A DNA stretch of 64,000 nucleotides from Candidatus Eisenbergiella stercoravium. Lineage in GTDB: Bacteria; Bacillota; Clostridia; Lachnospirales; Lachnospiraceae. Location of the stretch: the NCBI GenBank assembly GCA_019113175.1, contig DXHY01000063.1, positions 1 through 64,000 on the forward strand, given 5' to 3'. The notes below the pieces were generated by a model that saw nothing but the letters and a program-made list of their open reading frames with translations, was not told where the DNA came from and did no database searches. Position numbers and translations under genes: made by a program. Of this stretch, positions 27,056 through 35,182 are shown one piece after another (position 1 is the stretch's first letter; each line of letters opens with the position of its first letter).

Positions 27056-27105
27056 ACGGACTTAAGACTCCGTCATTTCAAGGTTCGAATCCTTGTAGCC
27101 CTGCT
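27056..27105 (+). repeat. Right att-like site, partial tRNA-Gln
   Basis: Bases 27066-27105 are identical to the tRNA-Gln 3' part. Just upstream, ACGGA (27056-27060) keeps the anticodon-stem partner of TCCGT (27069-27073), but the loop between is CTTAAGAC instead of CTCTGAC. No D-arm or acceptor 5' strand precedes it, so it is not a functional tRNA. The symmetrical stem fits a tyrosine-recombinase core site. Confidence 0.8.
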
Positions 27106-27111
27106 TTATGA

Positions 27112-27138
27112 ACCCCGGCAGAGAGGAACTGCCGGGGT
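27112..27138 (+). terminator. Second copy of the tRNA-Gln terminator
   Basis: AACCCCGGCAG and CTGCCGGGGTT pair around a 7-nt loop and are followed by TTTT. It duplicates the hairpin at 24854-24887 and closes the right end of the island. Confidence 0.88.
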
Positions 27139-27184
27139 TTTTTCTGGGGAAATGGAGGAAGCCGCCCCTGTTTCACCGGACGCT

Positions 27185-27213
27185 TTGCCTTTCCCGTTAT
27201 CTGATGATAAAAT
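27185..27213 (+). promoter_or_regulatory. Promoter of the HAD/two-component operon
   Basis: TTGCCT at 27185-27190 and TAAAAT at 27208-27213 have a 17-bp spacer; TG at 27205-27206 extends the -10. Confidence 0.7.
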
Positions 27214-27261
27214 CAAAAATAAAAAGAAAGCCGCCTGCCGGCGGCGGAAACAGAGGTAAGG

Positions 27262-28023
27262 ATGAAATACGAAAATCTTGTTTTTGACCTGTACGGAACT
27301 CTGGTGGATATCCATACGGAAACGGATCTGGATATCATGTGGGAAAAAACGGCGCTTTATTACGGCTTCTACGGGGCGCATTATACCCCGCAGTCCTTCC
27401 GGGAGGAATATCTGGCGCTGACCGCGGCGCAGGAGGGCGCTGCCGGGCAGGATTATGAATGCTTTCCGGAGCTTCAGATCGAGAAGATCTTTGAACAGCT
27501 TTTTGAGAAAAAGGGAATCCGCGCTGAACGGGAGCGCCTGGGATGGAATGCGGCCCAGCTTTTCCGTATTCTTTCCATCGATTATATCCGGCTGTATCCG
27601 GGAGTGAAGGAGGCGTTGAGAACGCTGCGGGAGGACGGGCACAGGCTGTGGCTGTTGAGCAACGCCCAGCGGGTATTTACCGCTTATGAGATGGAGGCGC
27701 TCGGGCTTACGGACTGCTTTGACGGCATCTACATTTCTTCGGATTATGGCTGCCGCAAGCCGGATCGGAGGTTCTTTGACGCGCTGCTTACGGAGCAGGG
27801 CGTCCGGCCGGAGGAAGCACTGATGATCGGAAACGATCTGCAGACGGACATTGCGGGCGGAAGGAACGCGGGAATGAAAACCCTGTATATTCATTCCAAT
27901 CTGAGCCCGGCTGCGGATGAGGCGGCAGAATCGGATGGAGCCGCCGGAGCGGACTACAGGGTGGAAGGCGCGGACTGGTTTGAAATTGAAAAGCGGATCC
28001 GGGAGATCTGTTTGCGGGGATGA
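27262..28023 (+). CDS. HAD family hydrolase
   Basis: The 253-aa protein is a haloacid-dehalogenase-like phosphatase. Motif I is FDLYGTLVD, where the nucleophile Asp is kept but the usual second Asp is Tyr, as in the 2-haloacid dehalogenase branch. Motif II is WLLSNAQ, motif III includes the Lys in CRKPDRRFF, and motif IV is MIGNDLQTDIAGGRNAG. A helical cap lies at about residues 20-95. The substrate is unknown. It is the first gene of an apparent operon with the YesN/YesM-type regulators, only 3 nt before the response regulator gene. Confidence 0.85.
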   Translation: MKYENLVFDLYGTLVDIHTETDLDIMWEKTALYYGFYGAHYTPQSFREEYLALTAAQEGAAGQDYECFPELQIEKIFEQLFEKKGIRAERERLGWNAAQLFRILSIDYIRLYPGVKEALRTLREDGHRLWLLSNAQRVFTAYEMEALGLTDCFDGIYISSDYGCRKPDRRFFDALLTEQGVRPEEALMIGNDLQTDIAGGRNAGMKTLYIHSNLSPAADEAAESDGAAGADYRVEGADWFEIEKRIREICLRG

Positions 28024-28026
28024 GAC

Positions 28027-29583
28027 ATGTACCGGATATTGATTGTGGACGATGAAAAAATTGAAAGAAACGGAATCCGCCTCCTGCTGGGACGTCAGGG
28101 AAGGGAGCTGGAGATTGCGGAAGCTGTCAACGGCATGGATGCGCTGAAATGGCTGGAGGAAAACAGGGCCGATATTCTGCTGACAGATGTGAAAATGCCG
28201 CTGATGAACGGAATCGGGCTCCTGGAGCAGGTTTCCGAACGGTATCCGGACATGAAGAAGCTGATTTTTTCCGGATACGGGGAGTTTGAGTACGCCAGAC
28301 AGGCCATGCGCTTCGGCGTGGAGGAATATATCCTGAAGCCCGTGGATCCGGAGGAATTCCGGAAGGCCATGGATAAGCTGTTCGACGCCCTGGACCTGGA
28401 ACGGGAGGAAAAGGAGCGGAAAGCGGCGGAGGGGGATTTTTTCCGAAAATATGTGCTGAACGCGGTTGTGAACGGCGCGGATATGGAAGGGCTGAAGCGG
28501 CGTACAGAGGGCTTCTCTCTGGATTTTCTGAATCAGTACAGACGGATGATGCTGCTGGAGACAGGGGGCGATTTCTTTGGAAGCGGAGATAAGGAGCTTA
28601 TGGACGAGATGGTGCGGGAGGCGCAGGGAGTCCGGTTCGACTATCTGAATCTGAACCCCCAGGAGTGCGTCCTGTTTTTCACGGACGAAGCGGAGGACTG
28701 GAAGGAGCTGGCCGGCCGGCTGAATGCGGTTCTGGCGCGGCGGTGCGGGACGGAGAAAAGAAGCTATATTTCGGTTTCCTCCGGTCTGAAGGATGGAACA
28801 CAGATCGCGGACCGTTATCAGGAGCTGGAGCTTCTGATGGAAAATCGCTTTTACGATCTGGAGAGCCGGGTCTATATGGCGGAGAATGAGGCGGAAAGTG
28901 CGGAGGATGTACGGTTGGATGACGATACGCTGATGAAGCAGATCCGCCAGGATATCCGCGCAAAAGATATGCTCAGCCTGAAGGAGCATTGCAGACGTCT
29001 GTTCCTTAATTATGGGAAAAATGCAGGCTTTTCTCAGATCTATGTCAAATTCGTTTTTGCGAGCCTTCTGAAGCTTCTTTATGAAGCAATTCCGGAAAAG
29101 ACGGAGCGGGAACTGGATGAGGAAATGGACAGGTTGTACCGGGCGGAGGATATGGATCAGGTGCACGGAATTATCGAAAAAAACACAGGCCTTCTGGAGA
29201 AAAAGCTGGAAAAGGAATCAGGAAGCGTTCACCGGGAGGTGGATACGGTCAAAAGGTATATTTTCAGCCATTATGGGGAGGAACTCAGTATTGAGCAGCT
29301 TGCGGAGATGGTCTATCTTGCGCCCAGCTACTTGAGTTCGCTTTTCAAGAAGGAAACAGGCCAGAATCTGAGCAAGTTCATCAAAGCGTGCCGTATGGAA
29401 AAAGCCAGGGAAATGCTGGAAAATACCCATGAGAAAATTGGCGGGATCAGTGAAAAGGTCGGGTATCCCAATGTGTCTTATTTCTGCCAGAGCTTTCGGG
29501 AATATTACGGGGTAAGCCCGCAGAAATATCGTGATCAGGGAGAAGGTGTTGGGGGATATGAAAAGAATCAGACAGGGGCTTAA
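28027..29583 (+). CDS. Response regulator, YesN type with AraC output
   Basis: This 518-aa transcription regulator has an N-terminal receiver domain (ILIVDDE, phospho-acceptor Asp54 in LLTDVKMPLMNG, Lys in YILKPVD), a long variable middle, and a C-terminal AraC-type double helix-turn-helix (EELSIEQLAEMVYLAPSYLSSLFKKETGQNLSKF, then VSYFCQSFREYYGVSPQKYR). This is the YesN architecture, usually controlling adjacent carbohydrate ABC transporter genes. It overlaps the sensor kinase gene by 26 nt. The maltodextrin transporter just downstream is the likely target. Confidence 0.93.
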   Translation: MYRILIVDDEKIERNGIRLLLGRQGRELEIAEAVNGMDALKWLEENRADILLTDVKMPLMNGIGLLEQVSERYPDMKKLIFSGYGEFEYARQAMRFGVEEYILKPVDPEEFRKAMDKLFDALDLEREEKERKAAEGDFFRKYVLNAVVNGADMEGLKRRTEGFSLDFLNQYRRMMLLETGGDFFGSGDKELMDEMVREAQGVRFDYLNLNPQECVLFFTDEAEDWKELAGRLNAVLARRCGTEKRSYISVSSGLKDGTQIADRYQELELLMENRFYDLESRVYMAENEAESAEDVRLDDDTLMKQIRQDIRAKDMLSLKEHCRRLFLNYGKNAGFSQIYVKFVFASLLKLLYEAIPEKTERELDEEMDRLYRAEDMDQVHGIIEKNTGLLEKKLEKESGSVHREVDTVKRYIFSHYGEELSIEQLAEMVYLAPSYLSSLFKKETGQNLSKFIKACRMEKAREMLENTHEKIGGISEKVGYPNVSYFCQSFREYYGVSPQKYRDQGEGVGGYEKNQTGA

Positions 29584-31261
29584 TTCGGTAAAGCTGCGGT
29601 ATAAGCTTGCCCTGTTCTATGTGGTATTCTGTTTCCTGCCTGTCATGGTCCTGTTTCTGTTCAGCTTTGTGCAGATGCGTCAGATCATAACGGACAAGGA
29701 AATACTGAACCTGCAGTCCTATCTTTACCAGTCGGTATCAACCATGGATGGAAAGCTGGATGTGTATGATAATCTGTCTGACTATATCGCGTTTGATCAG
29801 GATCTGACGGCCGTCTTTTCCAGAACCTATGAAAATGCATATGAACAATATGAGCAGGTAACGGAAGTGGTCGATCCGGTGCTCCAGTCGCTGAAATATT
29901 TCCATGACAAAATTAAAACCATTACTATTTATACGGACAACGGAATGGTCAGGCATGATACTACGATAGGAACCGTTTCTGAAGTTGCGGATCAGGAATG
30001 GTATAAGAGAGCGCAGGAAACCACCAGTGCTGAGTGGTATGTGGAGGAAGAGGGAAAAAAGATTTTTTCCGCCAGGCGCATGCCGACGGATGCTGGGGAG
30101 GGCAGGGGGGATGTGCTGTGCATTGAAGTGGACTATGATGACATGTTTGCTCCCTATCAGCAGACTCTTACGACGGAATATGGCATCTTCATCACGGATG
30201 AGGCTGGAAATGTGATATTTCGGGGAGACCGTTTCTCTGAAGAAAACAGCGGATACCGTCTGAGCTATCAGGACTTCCTTCGTGAGCAGGAAAAGGGGCA
30301 GGCTTCGTCTTACTCGATCATATCGGAAAACTCCGATGCCGCAGGCTGGAAAATCTGGCTGTATCAGCCGAAGGGAATCGCGGGGGAGGCGATGCGCCCG
30401 GTGAGCGTCATGATCGTGCTGACGGTGCTGCTTTGCGTGGTTGTGGCTGTTGTCGCCTATTTTGTGACCTCCGCCCTGGTCAGCGGCAGGATTGAGAAGC
30501 TGACGGAACGGATGAAAGAGGTGGAGTTGGGAAATCTGGAGGTGGCTGTGGACAGCGAAGCGAAGGACGAGATCGGCCTTCTCTATCGGGGCTTCGGGAA
30601 AATGCTCCGGCGTATCCGGACGCTGATCAACGAGGTCTATGTGGGAAAAATTACCCAGAAGGAGGCGGAAATACGGGCGCTGCAGGCGCAGATCAACCCT
30701 CATTTCCTGTATAATACGCTGTCGCTGATCAACTGGAAGGCGATTGAGGCAGGGGAGGATGACATCAGCCGCATGACTCTCGCCATGTCCACATTTTACC
30801 GGACGGCACTCAACCGGGGGAAAAACACGCTGCGCGTGGAGGATGAGCTGAAGAATACAAGGGCCTATCTGGAGATCCAGAGCATGATGCATGACCATGA
30901 TTTTGACTACGAGATCATCACGGAACCGGAGATTCTGCCCTGTGAATCCCTGAACCTGATTCTGCAGCCGCTGGTGGAAAACGCCATCACCCACGGGATC
31001 GAGCCGAAAACCGGGGAGCGGGGACGGATTGTGGTGCGCGGCTGGATGGAAGATGGCTGCGTCTGGTTTTCCGTGGAGGATAACGGCCTTGGCATGGATT
31101 TGGATACGGCGCAGAAAATATTGAGTATGGAATCCAGGGGCTACGGCGTGCGGAATGTGAACGAAAGGATCCGCCTGTTTTATGGGGAGGAGTATGGAAT
31201 TACGGTGGAGAGCGAGGTGGGGAAGGGAACAACCATGCGTCTTCATTTTCCGGCAGACTGA
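29558..31261 (+). CDS. Sensor histidine kinase, YesM type
   Basis: The 567-aa membrane kinase pairs with the response regulator upstream. A membrane helix at about residues 20-40 and another at about 285-305 flank an extracellular sensor region of about 240 residues; a HAMP domain follows (SGRIEKLTERMKEVELGNLEV). The cytoplasmic part has the His_kinase motif QINPHFLYNTLSLINW and an ATPase domain with LILQPLVENAITHG and the glycine-rich SVEDNGLGMD. Such LytS/YesM kinases sense extracellular sugars. The start at 29558 follows GGGGG; an ATG at 29531 is in frame but has a weaker site. Confidence 0.92.
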   Translation: MKRIRQGLNSVKLRYKLALFYVVFCFLPVMVLFLFSFVQMRQIITDKEILNLQSYLYQSVSTMDGKLDVYDNLSDYIAFDQDLTAVFSRTYENAYEQYEQVTEVVDPVLQSLKYFHDKIKTITIYTDNGMVRHDTTIGTVSEVADQEWYKRAQETTSAEWYVEEEGKKIFSARRMPTDAGEGRGDVLCIEVDYDDMFAPYQQTLTTEYGIFITDEAGNVIFRGDRFSEENSGYRLSYQDFLREQEKGQASSYSIISENSDAAGWKIWLYQPKGIAGEAMRPVSVMIVLTVLLCVVVAVVAYFVTSALVSGRIEKLTERMKEVELGNLEVAVDSEAKDEIGLLYRGFGKMLRRIRTLINEVYVGKITQKEAEIRALQAQINPHFLYNTLSLINWKAIEAGEDDISRMTLAMSTFYRTALNRGKNTLRVEDELKNTRAYLEIQSMMHDHDFDYEIITEPEILPCESLNLILQPLVENAITHGIEPKTGERGRIVVRGWMEDGCVWFSVEDNGLGMDLDTAQKILSMESRGYGVRNVNERIRLFYGEEYGITVESEVGKGTTMRLHFPAD

Positions 31262-31352
31262 CAGACAGGGCATGTGGGGCAGGCTTCCGCGTCCGTCTGA
31301 AGAAATCCGTATAGGTTCACAAAAATCTGATATCTATCTAAAATAGTTGATA

Positions 31353-31381
31353 TTTACGCTCTTTTTTTGGTCAATTATAAT
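31353..31381 (+). promoter_or_regulatory. Putative promoter of the sugar ABC operon
   Basis: A perfect TATAAT at 31376-31381 has TTTACG 17 bp upstream (31353-31358). The weak -35 fits activator-dependent transcription, plausibly by the neighbouring AraC-type response regulator. Confidence 0.6.
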
Positions 31382-31417
31382 CAAAACATACCTGAAAAAA
31401 CCAAAAGGAGGGCAAAT

Positions 31418-32773
31418 ATGAAAAAGAAAGCTTTGGCAATTTTGATGGCGGGCGTGCTGACTCTTGGTCTGGCGGCCTGTGGATCGGGTTCGTCGACGGG
31501 AAGCAGTTCCTCAACGGGCAGCAGCTCTGCGGCGGGAAGTGGGTCAGAGAGTGCGGCAGCGGACACCGCGGCGGATGAGGCAGCGGATGATGCTGCAGCA
31601 GAGGACGTGGATTATGGCTCAGGCAACATCACGATCTGGGTGGCGGAGGAAGTGACGTCCTTCACGCAGACGCAGGCGGAGCAGTTCCTGCAGGATAATC
31701 CGGCATACTCCGGCTATACCGTGACGGTTGAAGCGGTGGGCGAAGGCGATGCGGCCAGCAACATGATCACGGACGTGGAAGGCGGCGCGGACATCTACGG
31801 CTTCGCACAGGATCAGCTTGCCAGACTGGTATCGGCAGGCGCGGTGATGGAAGTGATCGGAGATTATGCGGACTTTGTTTCCACCAGCAACGACTCCGGT
31901 GCGGTCAGCGCGGCGACCATGGGCGACGCGGTCTATGCGTTCCCGCTCACCTCTGACAACGGCTATTTCCTGTATTATGACAGCAGCGTTGTGACGGATC
32001 CTTCTTCTCTGGAAGCGATCATCGCGGACTGCGAGGCGGCAGGAAAGGGCTTCTACATGGAAATCAATTCCGGCTGGTATCAGACCGCATTCTTCTTCGC
32101 GACCGGCTGTGAGCTGACCTACGAAGCGGATTCCGCAGGAAACTTTACCTCCGCGAACGTGACCTATGCTTCTGAGGAAGGTCTTACCGCGCTGAAGGCG
32201 CTGATCAACCTGGCATCCTCTTCCGCGTTCTACAATGGCTCTTCCGTGAGCAATGCGACCAACGCGGCGGCAATTGTGGACGGCACATGGGATTCCGGCG
32301 CTGCGAAGGAGCTGTTCGGCGACAATTACGCCTGCGCGAAGCTGCCTACCTTTGAGGCGGACGGACAGGAGTATCAGATGAGCGGCTTCGGCGGCTTCAA
32401 GCTGCTGGGCGTGAAGCCTCAGACTGATACCAATAAAGCCATCGTATGTATGGATCTTGCGAAATACCTGTCCAGCGCGGAAGTACAGCTTGCCCGTTAT
32501 CAGGAAGTGGGCTGGGGCCCTTCCAATCTGGAAGCGCAGGCTGACGAGGCCGTACAGGCGGACGAAGCTCTGACGGCGCTGGCGGAACAGCTCGCCTACA
32601 CGATCCCTCAGGGACAGTATCCGAACGAGTACTGGGATCTTGCCACTTCCCTGGGTGACGATATCATAGCAGGAAACTACAGCAACAGTTCTGACGAGGA
32701 TCTGATGAGCGTTCTTGAAAACTTCCAGACCACCTGCGAATCCTATGCGACGGGAGCAGCAGCGGCGGAATAA
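31418..32773 (+). CDS. Sugar ABC transporter binding lipoprotein, MalE-like
   Basis: The 451-aa lipoprotein has a signal peptide ending in the lipobox LGLAAC (Cys21), a Ser/Gly/Ala/Asp-rich linker to about residue 65, and a family 1 solute-binding domain like maltose/maltodextrin-binding proteins (ITIWVAEEVTSFTQTQAEQFLQDNP, YGFAQDQLARLVSAGAVMEV, AYAFPLTSDNGYFLYYD). It captures oligosaccharide outside the membrane. Downstream MalF- and MalG-like permeases and an alpha-amylase lipoprotein support an alpha-glucan substrate. AAAAGGAGGG lies just before the ATG. No ATPase gene is present, so a shared MsmX-type ATPase is expected elsewhere. Confidence 0.9.
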   Translation: MKKKALAILMAGVLTLGLAACGSGSSTGSSSSTGSSSAAGSGSESAAADTAADEAADDAAAEDVDYGSGNITIWVAEEVTSFTQTQAEQFLQDNPAYSGYTVTVEAVGEGDAASNMITDVEGGADIYGFAQDQLARLVSAGAVMEVIGDYADFVSTSNDSGAVSAATMGDAVYAFPLTSDNGYFLYYDSSVVTDPSSLEAIIADCEAAGKGFYMEINSGWYQTAFFFATGCELTYEADSAGNFTSANVTYASEEGLTALKALINLASSSAFYNGSSVSNATNAAAIVDGTWDSGAAKELFGDNYACAKLPTFEADGQEYQMSGFGGFKLLGVKPQTDTNKAIVCMDLAKYLSSAEVQLARYQEVGWGPSNLEAQADEAVQADEALTALAEQLAYTIPQGQYPNEYWDLATSLGDDIIAGNYSNSSDEDLMSVLENFQTTCESYATGAAAAE

Positions 32774-32783
32774 GGAAAAGGTG

Positions 32784-32870
32784 ACGCCGCAGGCCGACAG
32801 CTGCCGGACTGCGGCGTAAGCCGTCCGTGGGAGATGATTCTTGGAAACGGTTCAGGCGGACCTGAACCGT
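32784..32870 (+). other. Two hairpins between binding protein and permease genes
   Basis: ACGCCGCAG (32784-32792) pairs with CTGCGGCGT (32809-32817), and ACGGTTCAGG (32847-32856) pairs with CCTGAACCGT (32861-32870) around CGGA. Neither is followed by a T-run. Such structures commonly stabilise binding-protein mRNA and lower permease expression; that role is inferred. Confidence 0.6.
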
Positions 32871-32889
32871 TATGATTCTGGAGGCAGGT

Positions 32890-34293
32890 ATGGCGAAAGA
32901 AAAGAAACGTATGGAAATCGTCAGGAACGCGGCCGCAGGGCTGGGCAGGAGTATCGCAGACATCGGAAGGACCTTTGCGGAGGGAAGCTGGAGCACCAGA
33001 GTATCCTTCCTCATCATGGGCTTTGGCCAGCTCGTACACAGGCAGGTGCTGCGCGGCGTTCTGTTTCTGGCAACAGAGATTCTGTTTATTTATTTTATGG
33101 TTACCTTCGGGGCGCATTATGTCTTAAAGCTTCCGACCCTGGGAACCGTGGCGACGCACACGGATAAGACGGGGGTGGTTCCGGTCACCGTATACGGGGA
33201 CAACAGCTTCCTGATCCTGCTGTACGGAATCCTGTCCGTTTTTGTTGTGATCGCATTCATCTATCTGTGGCGGGTGAACATCCGTCAGAACCGACAGATT
33301 GAGGAGCTTCAGAAGGAAGGCAGGCCCCTGCCGACCTCCATGCAGGATCTGAAGTCTCTGTTCAACAAAAATTTTGACAAGACACTGCTGGCTCTGCCCA
33401 ATATCGGCGTTTTCGTGTTCGTGATCGTGCCGATCATTTTCATGATCTGCATCGCGTTCACCAACTATGACGCGGACCATCAGCCTCCCAGCAACCTGTT
33501 TACCTGGGTGGGCCTGACGAACTTCCGGAATCTGTTCTCCATCGGTTCTTCAGGCTTTGGCTCCACCTTTTTCACCGTGCTGGGCTGGACTCTGGTATGG
33601 GCTTTTTTTGCAACCTTCCTGAACTATTTTCTGGGAATGGGCGTTGCGATCCTGATCAATAAAAAGGGAATTAAGTTCAAGAAGCTATGGAGAACCATTC
33701 TGGTCATGACCATCGCGATTCCCCAGTTCGTATCCCTGCTGTATGTGTACAAAATGTTCGCGGATGACGGACTGGTCAACAGCTATCTGATCAAGTGGGG
33801 GCTGATCAGCAATTACATCCCCTTCTGGTCCAACGCGACCTATGCACGGATCCTGATCATTATCATCAACGTATGGATCGGTATTCCGTATATGATGCTG
33901 ATGGCGACCGGCATTCTAATGAACATTCCGGAGGATCTGTATGAGAGCGCGAGAATAGACGGGGCAAACGCCTTCCAGATGTTCCGCAAGATTACCCTGC
34001 CCTATATGCTGTTCGTGACGGGGCCGTATCTGCTCACCTCCTTTACGAACAACCTGAACAACTTCAACGTGATCTACCTTCTGACGCAGGGAAAGCCCAC
34101 CTCCATGGAGCTTACGGGCGGCGCGGGCTATACTGACCTTCTGATCACCTGGCTCTATAAGCTGACCGTCAACGATACGAACTACCGGATGGCCGCCGTC
34201 CTCGGCATTATGGTATTCGCGGTTACGGCGGTGATTTCGCTGGTAGTATACCGGCTCCTGCCGTCGGTCAGAGATGAGGAGGGATTTCAATAA
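32890..34293 (+). CDS. Sugar ABC transporter permease, MalF-like
   Basis: This 467-aa polytopic permease resembles MalF. It has an N-terminal extension with membrane helices (about residues 55-75 and 100-120), then the transmembrane domain with the EAA loop ESARIDGANAFQMFRKITLP, which docks to the ATPase. The extra N-terminal region is typical of maltodextrin and arabinogalactan systems. GGAGG lies 5 nt before the ATG at 32890. Its stop overlaps the malG-like start by one base (TAATG). Confidence 0.92.
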   Translation: MAKEKKRMEIVRNAAAGLGRSIADIGRTFAEGSWSTRVSFLIMGFGQLVHRQVLRGVLFLATEILFIYFMVTFGAHYVLKLPTLGTVATHTDKTGVVPVTVYGDNSFLILLYGILSVFVVIAFIYLWRVNIRQNRQIEELQKEGRPLPTSMQDLKSLFNKNFDKTLLALPNIGVFVFVIVPIIFMICIAFTNYDADHQPPSNLFTWVGLTNFRNLFSIGSSGFGSTFFTVLGWTLVWAFFATFLNYFLGMGVAILINKKGIKFKKLWRTILVMTIAIPQFVSLLYVYKMFADDGLVNSYLIKWGLISNYIPFWSNATYARILIIIINVWIGIPYMMLMATGILMNIPEDLYESARIDGANAFQMFRKITLPYMLFVTGPYLLTSFTNNLNNFNVIYLLTQGKPTSMELTGGAGYTDLLITWLYKLTVNDTNYRMAAVLGIMVFAVTAVISLVVYRLLPSVRDEEGFQ

Positions 34294-35177
34294 TGGCAAA
34301 TACAAACGGAAAGAAGCTGCAGTCCAGGAGCAGAAACCGGAAAATCAGCAACGGAATCACCTACGCTGTGCTGATCATCATCAGCATCGTCTGGCTTTTC
34401 CCTTTCGTGGGACTGGTATTCCAGAGCTTCCGCTCCTACGCGACGGAATATGGCGGAATGGTGAGCTATATCATTCCCAAAGCCTTTTCGCTGGATAATT
34501 ATACCTATCTGTTCAGCGATGAATGCCAGTTTGTGAAATGGTATCTGAATACCCTGGTGATCGCGTGCTTTGTGGCGGTCCTGAATACCTTCATGGTTCT
34601 GTGCGTTTCCTACGCTCTGTCCCGGATGCGTTTTAAGGGCAGGCAGGCCCTGATGCAGTTCTGGCTCATCCTCGGCATGTTTCCGGGCTTTCTGACCATG
34701 ATCTGCCTGTATTTCCTGCTCAAACAGTTCGGGCTGACGCAGGAAGGAGCCATTCCCGGCCTGATTCTGGTGACCGTGGCCAGCTCCGGCATGGGCTATT
34801 ATGTGTGCAAGGGCTATCTGGACACGATTCCGCGGGCGCTGGATGAATCCGCCCGTATTGACGGGGCAACCAACGCGAGAATTGCGGTCACGATCATCCT
34901 GCCGCTGGCGAAGCCGATCATCATCTATACGGCTCTGGTGGCATTCATGGCTCCCTGGTGTGATTATGTGTTCGCTTCCTACGTGGCGTTCGGCTACAGC
35001 GACAGCTACAACGTGGCAGTGGCGCTTCAGCGCTGGGTATGGACCAACGACTATCAGGGATATTTCACTCGGTTCTGCGCGGGCGGCGTGCTGGTGGCAA
35101 TTCCGGTGACGATTCTGTTCCTGTGCCTCCAGAAGTATTATGTGGAAGGCGTGACGGGCGGTGCTGTGAAAGGATAG
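34293..35177 (+). CDS. Sugar ABC transporter permease, MalG-like
   Basis: The 294-aa protein is the second permease of the importer. Six membrane helices are apparent, and the EAA loop reads DESARIDGATNARIAVTIILP. The start codon overlaps the stop of the first permease, so the two are coupled. It is followed closely by the alpha-amylase gene in the same operon. Confidence 0.92.
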   Translation: MANTNGKKLQSRSRNRKISNGITYAVLIIISIVWLFPFVGLVFQSFRSYATEYGGMVSYIIPKAFSLDNYTYLFSDECQFVKWYLNTLVIACFVAVLNTFMVLCVSYALSRMRFKGRQALMQFWLILGMFPGFLTMICLYFLLKQFGLTQEGAIPGLILVTVASSGMGYYVCKGYLDTIPRALDESARIDGATNARIAVTIILPLAKPIIIYTALVAFMAPWCDYVFASYVAFGYSDSYNVAVALQRWVWTNDYQGYFTRFCAGGVLVAIPVTILFLCLQKYYVEGVTGGAVKG

Positions 35178-35182
35178 CGGAT

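Larger units (their letters stand above)
24808..27105 (+). mobile_element. Putative integrative island in tRNA-Gln
   Basis: A 2.3-kb segment lies between two 40-bp copies of the tRNA-Gln 3' part. It carries three genes (nucleotidyltransferase, DUF4869-like, P-loop ATPase), is visibly more AT-rich than its flanks, and has paired 12-bp direct repeats near each end (25012-25035 and 26977-27000). No integrase or excisionase gene is present, so it is either a remnant or a passenger mobilised in trans. An alternative is duplication of a tRNA locus with later gene gain. Confidence 0.7.

Noticed and set aside
27056-27105. Second tRNA gene
   Set aside because: Only the anticodon stem and T-arm side are present; the D-arm and the acceptor 5' strand are missing.
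24808-27105. Prophage or full integrative conjugative element
   Set aside because: No integrase, structural, replication or conjugation genes; only 2.3 kb with three small genes.
27106-29166. Long - strand frame opposite the HAD and response-regulator genes
   Set aside because: Same shadow effect; the + strand motifs of both genes are clear.
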